From Shouchella shacheensis (lineage in GTDB: Bacteria; Bacillota; Bacilli; Bacillales; Bacillaceae_D): a stretch of 64,000 nucleotides of DNA. Within the stretch, counting starts at the first letter, position 1, and each line of letters starts with the position of its first letter. The stretch is from positions 76,234-140,233 of the forward strand of contig NZ_KQ947393.1 of the NCBI RefSeq assembly GCF_001484965.1. The letters are read 5' to 3'. Below are positions 37,195 through 45,812 of this stretch, one piece after another. The notes under the pieces are model-generated. The model made no database searches and was not told the DNA's origin. It worked only from the letters and a program-made list of their open reading frames with translations. The translations under genes were made by a program, and so were the position numbers.

Positions 37195-38367
37195 CTACAC
37201 TTGCTTGGCTGGCGCTTCGACTTTAAGTTTTGGTACATCGACCCATTTGCGCTCACGCCACGCTTCAAGTCCAAGATCAGCTAACTGCGTCCCTTTCGCT
37301 CCTTCAAGCAAATCCCACGGAAAGGCATCATCACGGTGAACATGCTTTAAGAACAATTCCCACTGAATTTTAAAGCCATTGTCGTACACTTCATTCTCTG
37401 GAACATCCTGCCACAGCTCTTGAAATGGAATCGGGTTTGGGATGTCCGGGTTCCATGTCGGGCGCGGTGTCTGAACGCGGTGTTGCGTCTTGCACTCACG
37501 TAAGCCCGCAACCGCACTTCCAAGCGTTCCATCGACTTGAATGGTCAGCAGATCATCCCGATCCACACGCGTCGTCCAAGAGGAATTCGCCTGAACGACC
37601 GCTCCACTTTCGAGTTCAAAGATCGCGTAAGCAGCGTCATCGGCGGTTGCTGTGTAGGCCTCTCCTTGTTCATCGACACGTGTTGGGATGTGCGTAGCAC
37701 CGAGGCAGGTAAGTGATTTAATGTCACCAAACAAGTGATCAATGACATAGCGCCAGTGGGCAAACATGTCGACGATAATGCCTCCGCCGTCTTCTTTACG
37801 GTAATTCCAGCTTGGACGCTGCCCTTCCTGCCAGTCTCCTTCAAATACCCAGTAGCCAAAATCCAGTTTCATGGATAGAATCTCGCCGAAATAGCCGCTG
37901 TCGATCAATCGCTTCAATTTCAACAAGCCCGGTAAGAAAAGCTTATCTTGCACAACACCGTTCTTCACCCCTGCTTCTTTGGCGAGTCTCGCAAGCTCAA
38001 GCGATTCCTCCACACTTGTCGCTGTTGGTTTTTCGCAGTAAATATGCTTCCCGGCGGCAATCGCCTGCTTGATGGCTTCAGCACGGCGATTGGTTGTTTG
38101 AGAATCGAAGTAAATTATGTTATGCTCATCTGCCAAAGCATTTTTAAGGCTTGTTTCAATTCGATCAATCCCGTGCTTTTCAGCAAGAGCCTCGAGCTTC
38201 GCCTCGTTTCTTCCTACTAAAATTGGGTCTGGCATCAACACATTACCGTCTTCCAAAACGACACCGCCTTGTGCGCGAATCGCGACAATGGATCGGATCA
38301 AGTGTTGATTCGTCCCCATTCTCCCTGTGACTCCGTTCATGATAATCCCGATATGATGCGTCGTCAT
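37195..38367 (-). CDS. Gfo/Idh/MocA family oxidoreductase B
   Basis: A 390-residue oxidoreductase; the Rossmann fold starts IGIIMNGVTGRMG and the signature is IYCEKPTA at about 115-122. The C-terminal substrate domain contains WNYRKEDGGGIIVDMFAHWRYV. It opens the three-gene operon with DUF993 and isomerase B and would carry out the first oxidation or reduction. ATG at 38367 (MTTHH) follows AAAGGGGA; a longer in-frame reading has no ribosome site. Its promoter has the 29-bp box shared with the operon at 27503. Confidence 0.85.
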   Translation of the reverse strand: MTTHHIGIIMNGVTGRMGTNQHLIRSIVAIRAQGGVVLEDGNVLMPDPILVGRNEAKLEALAEKHGIDRIETSLKNALADEHNIIYFDSQTTNRRAEAIKQAIAAGKHIYCEKPTATSVEESLELARLAKEAGVKNGVVQDKLFLPGLLKLKRLIDSGYFGEILSMKLDFGYWVFEGDWQEGQRPSWNYRKEDGGGIIVDMFAHWRYVIDHLFGDIKSLTCLGATHIPTRVDEQGEAYTATADDAAYAIFELESGAVVQANSSWTTRVDRDDLLTIQVDGTLGSAVAGLRECKTQHRVQTPRPTWNPDIPNPIPFQELWQDVPENEVYDNGFKIQWELFLKHVHRDDAFPWDLLEGAKGTQLADLGLEAWRERKWVDVPKLKVEAPAKQV

Positions 38368-38402
38368 TAAATAATCCCCTTTCATGCGTTCAAGATAGGT
38401 CT

Positions 38403-38457
38403 ATCATAATGAGAACGCAGTCAAAGAGTCTTACCACTCCTTGCATTCCACTCTCAA
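38403..38457 (-). promoter_or_regulatory. promoter with 29-bp activator-box, copy 2
   Basis: The box at 38457-38429 (minus strand) matches the box at 27631-27603 at 26 of 29 positions, and the match continues for several bases upstream. Exactly 20 nt separate it from TATGAT (38408-38403), as in copy 1. It lies between this operon and the AraC gene upstream, an obvious candidate for the protein that binds it. Confidence 0.65.
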
Positions 38458-38472
38458 TTTCAGAACAAAAGT

Positions 38473-39279
38473 TCAGTCAAGTTTCACATATGTATTGCGG
38501 TAAACAAGAGGGGACACCCCGACATGCTGTTTAAAGACACGATAGAAAGTGGAAAGTGATTCAAAACCGACTTCAAAACAAATCGAAACAATATCCAGTT
38601 CTGTATCCGTAAGCATTTGCTTCACACGGTTCAATCGCACCTCTGTTACGTAGCGCATCGCCGTGACATCGTACGATTCTTTGAAAATCTGATGCATATA
38701 GCGAGAACTGACCCCCATCTTCGCAGCCATTTCTTCGGCATTTGTTAGTTGATAGTAATTGGCGTCAATAAAGTCTTTTAGCGCTTTGGCTCGCAAGTGA
38801 TTCGTATCCTGATAAACTGACTGCTGCATTCTCGTTAAAAGAAATAAAAACTGCCCTAACAGTAGCTTGATACCTACCATGGCATCATGCCTTTCCCGCG
38901 CTTGCTCATACAACATTTTCCGCAGCAGCTGACGCACCTCGCTGCCTTCAAATAAATTGAGCCGCAGTACTTTAGACTGATCAAACACAGGCGCAATTAG
39001 GTCTACCTTATAATTAAAAGAAAGCCGGGTTTCATCAAATTCGAGTACGAGTACCGTCATTTTCGACCTTGCCTGAATGGAATGAGGCGTAAGTGGGCGT
39101 ATGATAATCATGCTGTCTGGCTTTAGCTCACTGACTTCTTCTTCCAGCACACATTCTCCCTCTCCATCTAGGACATAGAGAATCTGGTGAGTGTAATGAA
39201 AATGGGCGTTTATCTGATTTCGTTCTTTGTGCTTGCTTTCATAAAGGTGAACGTCTAGCTTCCCTTGGAGCAATGTCAT
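38473..39279 (-). CDS. AraC family transcriptional activator A
   Basis: A 268-residue one-component regulator: N-terminal cupin (about 10-100, with INAHFHYTHQILYVLDG as sugar-binding strand) and C-terminal double helix-turn-helix (about 165-265, with NAEEMAAKMGVSSRYMHQIF and IVSICFEVGFESLSTFYRVF). It is immediately upstream of the box-controlled oxidoreductase operon and is the best candidate binder of that box. The ATG is only 2 nt from GGAGG; a TTG two codons later (MLQGKL) has ideal 8-nt spacing and may be the true start. Confidence 0.85.
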   Translation of the reverse strand: MTLLQGKLDVHLYESKHKERNQINAHFHYTHQILYVLDGEGECVLEEEVSELKPDSMIIIRPLTPHSIQARSKMTVLVLEFDETRLSFNYKVDLIAPVFDQSKVLRLNLFEGSEVRQLLRKMLYEQARERHDAMVGIKLLLGQFLFLLTRMQQSVYQDTNHLRAKALKDFIDANYYQLTNAEEMAAKMGVSSRYMHQIFKESYDVTAMRYVTEVRLNRVKQMLTDTELDIVSICFEVGFESLSTFYRVFKQHVGVSPLVYRNTYVKLD

Positions 39280-39295
39280 TTCCTCCTTGTAACCC

Positions 39296-40156
39296 TTAGA
39301 TATACTGAGTTCTATACGACCTAGGCGTCATATCCGTCATTTTTTTGAAGCTTCGATAAAAATGAGGCATACTTCTAAACCCGCATCTCTCTGCAATCCC
39401 CTCAATCGATTCATCACTTTCGACGAGCAAGCCCTTCGCCAAACTAATGCGCTTTGTCAGCAAATAATCGGATAAGTTCAAGCCGATTTCCTTCTTAAAT
39501 AGGCGGCTAAAATGGGCGGCAGACACAGCCTCTCTCTTGGCTAGTTCCCTAAGGCTCAGTTCTTCATGAAGATGGGCATCAATAAATGAGAGAATGCGGT
39601 TTAAAGAAGTGCTCATCATTTGTTCCTCTTTTCCATCCACCGATCGTGCATGCCGCCAAATCTCTAACAAACACAGCTGCACCCATGAGGCAATAGCTTG
39701 TGCCTTCCCCTCCAATTCCCTTGTATTTTCCCTTCTAAGAAGACCCAAAAAGCGCTCAAACTGTTGGTCATGCTCTCCTTGCAATTGATAATGATAGCTT
39801 TTATGCCCCCTTGCTTGCCGTATAATGTTTAACTCTGGTTCTAGACTGTGCGCAAACACCCGTGGATGAAAAAAGATGACTGTGGAGGTAATGAGATTGT
39901 TCTCCTTGGGCATCGCCCTGTGGACCGTGTTTCCTGGAATTACGAAGAGGTCGCCTGGAGCAACGGTGTATAGTTGCTGATCAATGAGAAGCGTTCCTGT
40001 ACCTTGGTGAATATAGATGATCTCGTTCCAATCATGAAGATGGTTCGGCAGTTCTTCTTCCGGCTTTTTCGTTTGATGATGGGACACATGAATGAATCCT
40101 TCCTTTGTATCATCAAACTTCTTTTTTAATGCCTGCCTTGAAAGCTGTGTGTCCAC
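39296..40156 (-). CDS. AraC family transcriptional regulator B
   Basis: A 286-residue AraC protein: cupin (30-110, LPNHLHDWNEIIYIHQGTG) and DNA-binding domain (about 185-284, LSLRELAKREAVSAAHFSRLF and IEGIAERCGFRSMPHFYRSF). GTG start at 40156, 7 nt after GGAGG. It is divergent from the plus-strand lgoD-uxaA-uxaB-like operon with about 110 nt between, so control of that operon is likely. It is 16 nt upstream of the other AraC gene and probably co-transcribed with it. Confidence 0.85.
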   Translation of the reverse strand: MDTQLSRQALKKKFDDTKEGFIHVSHHQTKKPEEELPNHLHDWNEIIYIHQGTGTLLIDQQLYTVAPGDLFVIPGNTVHRAMPKENNLITSTVIFFHPRVFAHSLEPELNIIRQARGHKSYHYQLQGEHDQQFERFLGLLRRENTRELEGKAQAIASWVQLCLLEIWRHARSVDGKEEQMMSTSLNRILSFIDAHLHEELSLRELAKREAVSAAHFSRLFKKEIGLNLSDYLLTKRISLAKGLLVESDESIEGIAERCGFRSMPHFYRSFKKMTDMTPRSYRTQYI

Positions 40157-40265
40157 AAATCAACCTCCAATCAAAATAAGGTATAAAATCATCAATGTAA
40201 GCAATTTCTATATGATATTTCTAATGATACACTACAGCTACAATGAAAAAAAGCAGGAGGAGCCA

Positions 40266-41285
40266 ATGAAATCCATCGTCTGTGAACAACCTTTTGAGCT
40301 GGCTTTAAAAACCCAAAAGAAAGCGCACTCATCAAGTGATTTGGATGTGCTGATTTCCATCAAACGAATTGGGGTATGCGGAACAGACCTTCATGCCTTT
40401 CAAGGCAATCAGCCGTATTTCTCTTATCCACGCATTCTTGGCCATGAGCTGTCTGGTACGATCGTCTCTTTACCTGAGTCAGTTAATGACCTTCGTGAAG
40501 GAGACCGCGTGACGATCATTCCTTATCTTCACTGCAATGAATGCCAAGCATGCCGTAATGGCAAAACAAACTGCTGCGAAGCTCTGCAAGTTCTTGGCGT
40601 ACACAAGGACGGAGGGATGCAAGAACGACTTCCCGTCCCAGCCTCCAATGTGATCGCTGTTAATAACCTTTCGTTTGAGCAAGCAGCACTGATTGAACCC
40701 TTTGCCATCGGCGCCCACGCTATTCGCCGTTCCGACATCCAAAGAGGCCATCGTGTTCTCGTTATTGGCGCAGGTCCCATTGGCCTTGGCGTTATGCGTT
40801 TTGCGAAAGCGAAGGGAGCGCATGTCACCGTTGTTGACACAAAAGAAGACCGACTCGACTTTTGTAGGAGATGGGCTGGGGTTGATGAGGCCTTTCCTTC
40901 TTCAAATCATGTGGAAGAAGAGCTTCGCGCCCGCCTGAATGGCGATTTGCCGGATATTGTGCTCGATGCGACAGGGAGCGCTGACTCCATGATGAATGCT
41001 TTCCATTATGTCGCTCACGGAGGAACGCTTACCTACGTCGGTCTTGTAAAACAAACGATTTCCTTTCATGACCCTGATTTTCACCAAAAAGAAATCACCT
41101 TAAAAGCGAGCCGTAACGCAACGAAAGAGGATTTCCACTCTGTCATCAATTGGATGCGTACCGCTGACGTGGATGTCAATGCTTATATCACGCATACTAG
41201 TACGTTTGATGATGCCATTAATGGCTTTTCCGATTGGCTTGCCACTGACAATCATGTCATTAAAGCGATAATTTCCATCCCTTAA
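40266..41285 (+). CDS. zinc-dependent L-galactonate-5-dehydrogenase-like alcohol dehydrogenase
   Basis: A 339-residue medium-chain dehydrogenase. The catalytic zinc site is in VCGTDLHAF and GHELSG, the structural zinc site is the Cys quartet of CNECQACRNGKTNCC, and the NAD site is GAGPIGLGVMRF. Relatives include RspB and LgoD (YjjN), which oxidise L-gulonate or L-galactonate at C5. Because the next two genes are altronate dehydratase and tagaturonate reductase, L-galactonate to D-tagaturonate is the most coherent reaction; L-gulonate to fructuronate is the alternative. ATG at 40266 follows AGGAGG; upstream in-frame sequence runs through the promoter and is not coding. Confidence 0.82.
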   Translation: MKSIVCEQPFELALKTQKKAHSSSDLDVLISIKRIGVCGTDLHAFQGNQPYFSYPRILGHELSGTIVSLPESVNDLREGDRVTIIPYLHCNECQACRNGKTNCCEALQVLGVHKDGGMQERLPVPASNVIAVNNLSFEQAALIEPFAIGAHAIRRSDIQRGHRVLVIGAGPIGLGVMRFAKAKGAHVTVVDTKEDRLDFCRRWAGVDEAFPSSNHVEEELRARLNGDLPDIVLDATGSADSMMNAFHYVAHGGTLTYVGLVKQTISFHDPDFHQKEITLKASRNATKEDFHSVINWMRTADVDVNAYITHTSTFDDAINGFSDWLATDNHVIKAIISIP

Positions 41286-41304
41286 CTTTAAGGAGGTTTT
41301 ATTC

Positions 41305-42801
41305 ATGACTTCACCCATCCAGTTGGTCCACGAACATGACTCCATTGTCGTCTCTCTTAAGCCACTAAAAAAAGGCGAAACCTTTCGCGTAAAAGAAACG
41401 GAGATCACCCTTTTAACTGACGTCCCACAAGGAAACAAAATCGCGATTCAACCGATTCAACCGGGCGAAGACATTATAAAATACGGGTTTCCTATTGGCC
41501 ATGCAACAGAAAAGATCGAAACAGGCACTTGGGTTCATTCCCAGAACGTGAAGACCAACCTGTCCGGCAACTTATCCTATGAGTTTTCTAACGCTATCCC
41601 TATGAAAATAAAGCTAGCCAACTCCAGTCAGACATTCAGCGGGTACGTCCGGAAAAACGGTGATGTCGGCATTCGTAATGAGATCTGGATCTTAAATACG
41701 GTCGGTTGCATCAATAAAGTCGCAGAACACCTGGCGAAGTTAGGCAACACAACCTTCCAAGGTGAAGATATTGACGGCGTCTTTCATTTCCCACACCCAT
41801 TTGGCTGCTCCCAGCTTGGAGATGACCTCACCTATACACAGAAAATCCTTGCTCGCCTTGCAAGTCACCAAAACGCAGCCGGTGTTCTTGTCTTAGGGCT
41901 TGGTTGTGAGAACAATTACATTGACTCCTTCAAGAAAGTCATTCCTAACCTCGACACGGAGCGTATTCGTTTTCTCTCCGTCCAAGAGGTGGAAGATGAA
42001 ATGGATGAAGGTCTTGCGTTGATGGAAGAGCTTGTAGAATACGCACGCCAGTTCCAACGGGAATCTGTGCCCATTGCCAAGCTGAAAGTAGGATTGAAAT
42101 GTGGGGGCTCCGACGGCTTCTCAGGCATTACGGCCAACCCACTTGTCGGCGCTTTTTCCGATCTTTTAGTTGAACAAGGTGGAACAACGATTATGACGGA
42201 AGTCCCTGAAATGTTTGGGGCAGAGACGATTCTAATGGACCGAGCTTCGGATGAAGGGGTTTTCAATGAGATCGTTACCTTGATTAATGATTTCAAAGAC
42301 TACTTTGTCCGGTACGATCAACCTGTCTACGAGAACCCGTCCCCTGGCAATAAGGACGGAGGCATCACAACGCTTGAAGAAAAATCTCTTGGCTGTGTGC
42401 AAAAAGGTGGATTTTCCCCTGTCGTCGACGTTGTGCCTTACGGGCATCCCGTGGAGAAAAACGGCTTTAATTTGGTGCAAGGTCCGGGCAACGACCTCGT
42501 CTCCGTTACAGCGCTAGCCGCTGCCGGGGCACATATCGTCCTCTTTACAACCGGACGGGGCACACCTTTTGGAGGACCTGTACCAACCATGAAAATCGCG
42601 ACCAACTCGCAGCTGTTTAGGAAAAAGGGACACTGGATGGATTTCAATGCAGGACAACTCGTCGAAGGCAGGTCCATGGAGCAGGTCAAACACGAACTGT
42701 TTAACGCCGTAATAGCGGTGGCTTCTGGAGAGACAGAAGCCAAGAACGAAACCTATGACTTTAAAGAAATGGCCATTTTCAAAGATGGGGTGATTTTGTA
42801 A
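41305..42801 (+). CDS. uxaA: altronate dehydratase
   Basis: A 498-residue UxaA family enzyme: N-terminal SAF domain (about 5-85) and the large catalytic domain with RNEIWILNTVGCINKVAEHL, HPFGCSQLGDD, LGLGCENNYI and LKCGGSDGFSGITANP, the Cys and His pattern of the metal-dependent family. It converts D-altronate to 2-keto-3-deoxy-D-gluconate in the cytoplasm. AAGGAGG lies 8 nt before the ATG. Its TAA overlaps the ATG of the next gene by one base. Confidence 0.93.
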   Translation: MTSPIQLVHEHDSIVVSLKPLKKGETFRVKETEITLLTDVPQGNKIAIQPIQPGEDIIKYGFPIGHATEKIETGTWVHSQNVKTNLSGNLSYEFSNAIPMKIKLANSSQTFSGYVRKNGDVGIRNEIWILNTVGCINKVAEHLAKLGNTTFQGEDIDGVFHFPHPFGCSQLGDDLTYTQKILARLASHQNAAGVLVLGLGCENNYIDSFKKVIPNLDTERIRFLSVQEVEDEMDEGLALMEELVEYARQFQRESVPIAKLKVGLKCGGSDGFSGITANPLVGAFSDLLVEQGGTTIMTEVPEMFGAETILMDRASDEGVFNEIVTLINDFKDYFVRYDQPVYENPSPGNKDGGITTLEEKSLGCVQKGGFSPVVDVVPYGHPVEKNGFNLVQGPGNDLVSVTALAAAGAHIVLFTTGRGTPFGGPVPTMKIATNSQLFRKKGHWMDFNAGQLVEGRSMEQVKHELFNAVIAVASGETEAKNETYDFKEMAIFKDGVIL

Positions 42802-44300
42802 TGAAGACATTAAATAACGCGACTGCCCCTCGCTTAAGCGATGGATACTTGAAAACCCGTAAGAGAAGACCAGAAAAAATCATTCAAATTGGGGAAGGGA
42901 ACTTCATTCGCGGGTACATGGATTGGATGATTCATAAACTGAATGAGAGTGGCGCGTTCAACGGGTCCATAGTATCGGTTCAACCAACGCCCAGAGGCAA
43001 AGTTGTACCAGTTTTAAACGAACAAGATGGTCTTTACACCGTTATCGAACAAGGGATTTCAGACGGAGAGCTCGTGAACCAGCAGACGATAGTCGATGTC
43101 ATCAGCCGCGGCATCAATCCTTATGAAAAATGGCAAGACGTACTACGTGTGGCTGAATCAGAAGAAATCAAGTGGATGATCTCCAACACAACGGAAGCAG
43201 GATTAACCTATGAAAAAGAAGACTATGTAGAAAGCCAATCACCGCTAACCTTCCCAGGGAAAGTGACGGCTCTCTTACACCACCGCTTCCGCCATTTTAA
43301 AGGAGATCCTGGGTCAGGGATGACCATTTTACCGCTTGAGCTCCTAAGCAATAACGGAGACCTGCTTCACCAATACGTTCTACAAATCTCACAGGATTGG
43401 AATCTGCCAGACGCTTTCCGGTCGTGGGTCAGCGAACACAATGTCTTTTGCAACACACTTGTTGACCGAATTGTACCTGGATATCCGAAAGAACACGCTG
43501 CAGACCTCGGACTGCCCTATGAAGACCGGCTTCTCACCGTTTGTGAACCCTATCATTTTTTTGCTATTGACGGGGGTCCATCTGTTGCCACAACGTTGCC
43601 GTTTCATGCTGCAAACTTGAACGTGCATTACGGAGATGTGGCTCCTTTTCGAGAATTGAAAGTTCGGATCCTAAATGGCACCCATACCATGATGATGGCA
43701 ACGGCCTTTCTAGCCGGCCTTCGTACTGTGAAGGAAGCAATGGACGATGCGGAGATTCGGTCCTTTGTTGAATCAGGGATGTATGAAGAAATTCTTTCTA
43801 TTCTCCCGCAAGATAAAGAGACAAAAAACGCGTTCGCCGCGTCTACATTGGAGCGGTTCGATAATCCGTTTACCAGGCACGAACTTTTGTCAATTTCTCT
43901 TCATTCGATTTCCAAATGGAGACAAAGAATTCTGCCAACAGTGATCGATCACGTGGAGACAAACGGCACCATTCCAAAGCGACTCGCCTTCTCACTCGCT
44001 TCCCTTCTTCTTTTCTATCAATCAATGAAGCTAACAGAGGATGGTGGGGCAGCCATTGCACTAGACGGGGAAACGTATACGGTTCGCGAAGAGGAAGCGG
44101 CAATGCAGCTTCTTATCCATTATTGGCAAAGCGGGCGTGAAACAATCGATAACATCAGGTCGTTACTTTCGGAAGAGACCCTCTGGGGAATGGATCTGCG
44201 GAAACTTCCACAATTGGAAGAATTGGTTGCAGACTATGCCGATATTATTGCGCGAAGAGGCGTGCGGCAGGGGATTGCTTCTTTGATTGACGGAATTTGA
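42801..44300 (+). CDS. uxaB: tagaturonate reductase
   Basis: A 499-residue member of the polyol-specific long-chain dehydrogenase family. IIQIGEGNFIRGYMDWMI (29-46) is the UxaB-type nucleotide site. The catalytic Lys region is in PFRELKVRILNGTHTMM, and QPTPRGKV and NTTEAGL are typical of tagaturonate rather than mannitol enzymes. It reduces D-tagaturonate to D-altronate with NADH. Together with the first two genes it links L-galactonate (or another route to tagaturonate) to 2-keto-3-deoxygluconate. Uronate isomerase, KDG kinase and aldolase are not in the window. Confidence 0.92.
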   Translation: MKTLNNATAPRLSDGYLKTRKRRPEKIIQIGEGNFIRGYMDWMIHKLNESGAFNGSIVSVQPTPRGKVVPVLNEQDGLYTVIEQGISDGELVNQQTIVDVISRGINPYEKWQDVLRVAESEEIKWMISNTTEAGLTYEKEDYVESQSPLTFPGKVTALLHHRFRHFKGDPGSGMTILPLELLSNNGDLLHQYVLQISQDWNLPDAFRSWVSEHNVFCNTLVDRIVPGYPKEHAADLGLPYEDRLLTVCEPYHFFAIDGGPSVATTLPFHAANLNVHYGDVAPFRELKVRILNGTHTMMMATAFLAGLRTVKEAMDDAEIRSFVESGMYEEILSILPQDKETKNAFAASTLERFDNPFTRHELLSISLHSISKWRQRILPTVIDHVETNGTIPKRLAFSLASLLLFYQSMKLTEDGGAAIALDGETYTVREEEAAMQLLIHYWQSGRETIDNIRSLLSEETLWGMDLRKLPQLEELVADYADIIARRGVRQGIASLIDGI

Positions 44301-44311
44301 GGGAAAAGGAA

Positions 44312-44347
44312 AAAACCTCGGTGTCTTTTTTAAGATACCGGGGTTTT
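44312..44347 (+). terminator. terminator after uxaB
   Basis: AAAACCTCGGTGTCTT pairs with AAGATACCGGGGTTTT; T-rich sequence follows. It lies between convergent operons. Confidence 0.75.
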
Positions 44348-44382
44348 GGTTTGTCTAACTATTAGTCGTCGAATGCGATCTT

Positions 44383-45693
44383 TTACACTCTATGAATATC
44401 TTTTCTCTGCTGCTCCTCGCCACTCAACAACTCTTCTACCATCATCGACCTGTTTTCTTTTACGGAGCGCCACATGGCCTCCCCCGTTGCTACTGCGTAC
44501 GCTCCGTCTCTGCTTCCAGATAAGATAGCATAAGACCTTAGGGGATCAGCCCCCCAAAACAGATCTTCTTGAAGGACAGGATCTCCTCCCCCGTGCCCTC
44601 CTTCTCGCTTGACAACGTGAATGGTCTCCTTTGATCCAAAAAGAGGGATGTAGTCAATCGTCTGCTCTGGCGTTGGAAAAGGAACGCGCGACGGAGCGTG
44701 GTATTCCATCGATTCAATTCGGCCCTTGGTCCCATTAATCGCTAACCGGTACCCTTCATACGGAAGAGAGAAATTGATCGAGTAGCTAAGAAGTGACCCT
44801 TTGTCATAGCGAACGGTCCCTGTATACGTATCTTCTATGTCTATGTCTGAATCAAAAATACACTGATCCGGTCGATAGTCCGTATATCCTTTTTCTCTGC
44901 CTGTATCCGATTTAATGTGATCATCCCTTACCTTGACGCCCTTTCCCCTCGCATTCCATCTTGAGTAGTACGCGCAGTGTTGGCTCACATCACAGGTCCC
45001 GCAATGCCGCCCATCTTTTTTCTCCGGGTTGTAGTCGCTTTGTGAACCATAATAATTCAACCCGCCAAACGCAAAGACTTCCACAGGAGACTGATCGAGC
45101 CACCAGTTGATTAGATCAAAATGATGAGAGCTCTTGTGAATGGAGAGTCCTCCAGAATACTCTCGCTTACGATTCCACCTTTGAAAGTAGCTTGAGCCAT
45201 GATACGTGTCGATGTACCAGTTCAAGTCTACAGACGTCACTTTCCCTATCTTTCCTTCCATGATCATTTCCTTTATTTTCATATGATAGGGATTGTACCT
45301 ATAGTTGAACGTAACTGTGACATTGCCCAGACTCTCCTCTTCCGCTTTCATAATTCGCTTACAGTCGAAAGCCGTGGTCGCCATTGGTTTTTCAGTAATC
45401 ACATCCAGATTATGCTTTAATGCTTTTAGAATGTACGTGACATGGGTATCATCACGGCTCGCGACAATGACCACATCGGGCTTCGTTTCAGCTACCATTT
45501 CCTCAAACTGACTCTCCTTGAACTCACACACTGAAGATACTTGCGGAATGTCTGCCTTACACTCAGAGAACCTCTTCTCATCCTGATCAAGCAAGCCCAC
45601 TAATTCGCAGGTCTCCGAAAAGTTCTCCACCATTGGGCGAATGAACATCCCCATGGCTCTTTGGCTTACTCCACACATAGCAAAACGTTTCAT
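44383..45693 (-). CDS. Gfo/Idh/MocA family oxidoreductase C
   Basis: A 436-residue oxidoreductase with a Rossmann start RFAMCGVSQRAMGMF (the glycine pattern is atypical), signature VITEKPMA at about 95-102 and substrate-domain motifs YSGGLSIHKSSHHFDLINWW. A Cys-containing insert (HCGTCDVSQHC at about 233-243) may bind metal. It is the last gene after importer 4, about 120 nt behind the permease, so it probably modifies the imported sugar. Substrate unknown. Confidence 0.83.
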   Translation of the reverse strand: MKRFAMCGVSQRAMGMFIRPMVENFSETCELVGLLDQDEKRFSECKADIPQVSSVCEFKESQFEEMVAETKPDVVIVASRDDTHVTYILKALKHNLDVITEKPMATTAFDCKRIMKAEEESLGNVTVTFNYRYNPYHMKIKEMIMEGKIGKVTSVDLNWYIDTYHGSSYFQRWNRKREYSGGLSIHKSSHHFDLINWWLDQSPVEVFAFGGLNYYGSQSDYNPEKKDGRHCGTCDVSQHCAYYSRWNARGKGVKVRDDHIKSDTGREKGYTDYRPDQCIFDSDIDIEDTYTGTVRYDKGSLLSYSINFSLPYEGYRLAINGTKGRIESMEYHAPSRVPFPTPEQTIDYIPLFGSKETIHVVKREGGHGGGDPVLQEDLFWGADPLRSYAILSGSRDGAYAVATGEAMWRSVKENRSMMVEELLSGEEQQRKDIHRV

Positions 45694-45812
45694 GGTTTGC
45701 GCACTCTCCTATTTTGGTGTGTCCTTGTTAACCTCTAAGCAAGATTTGCATAAACCGCCCTTCTCGTGGAAACCTTGCTTCAAATATAAATGCATGAAGA
45801 TCCATGTTTACG

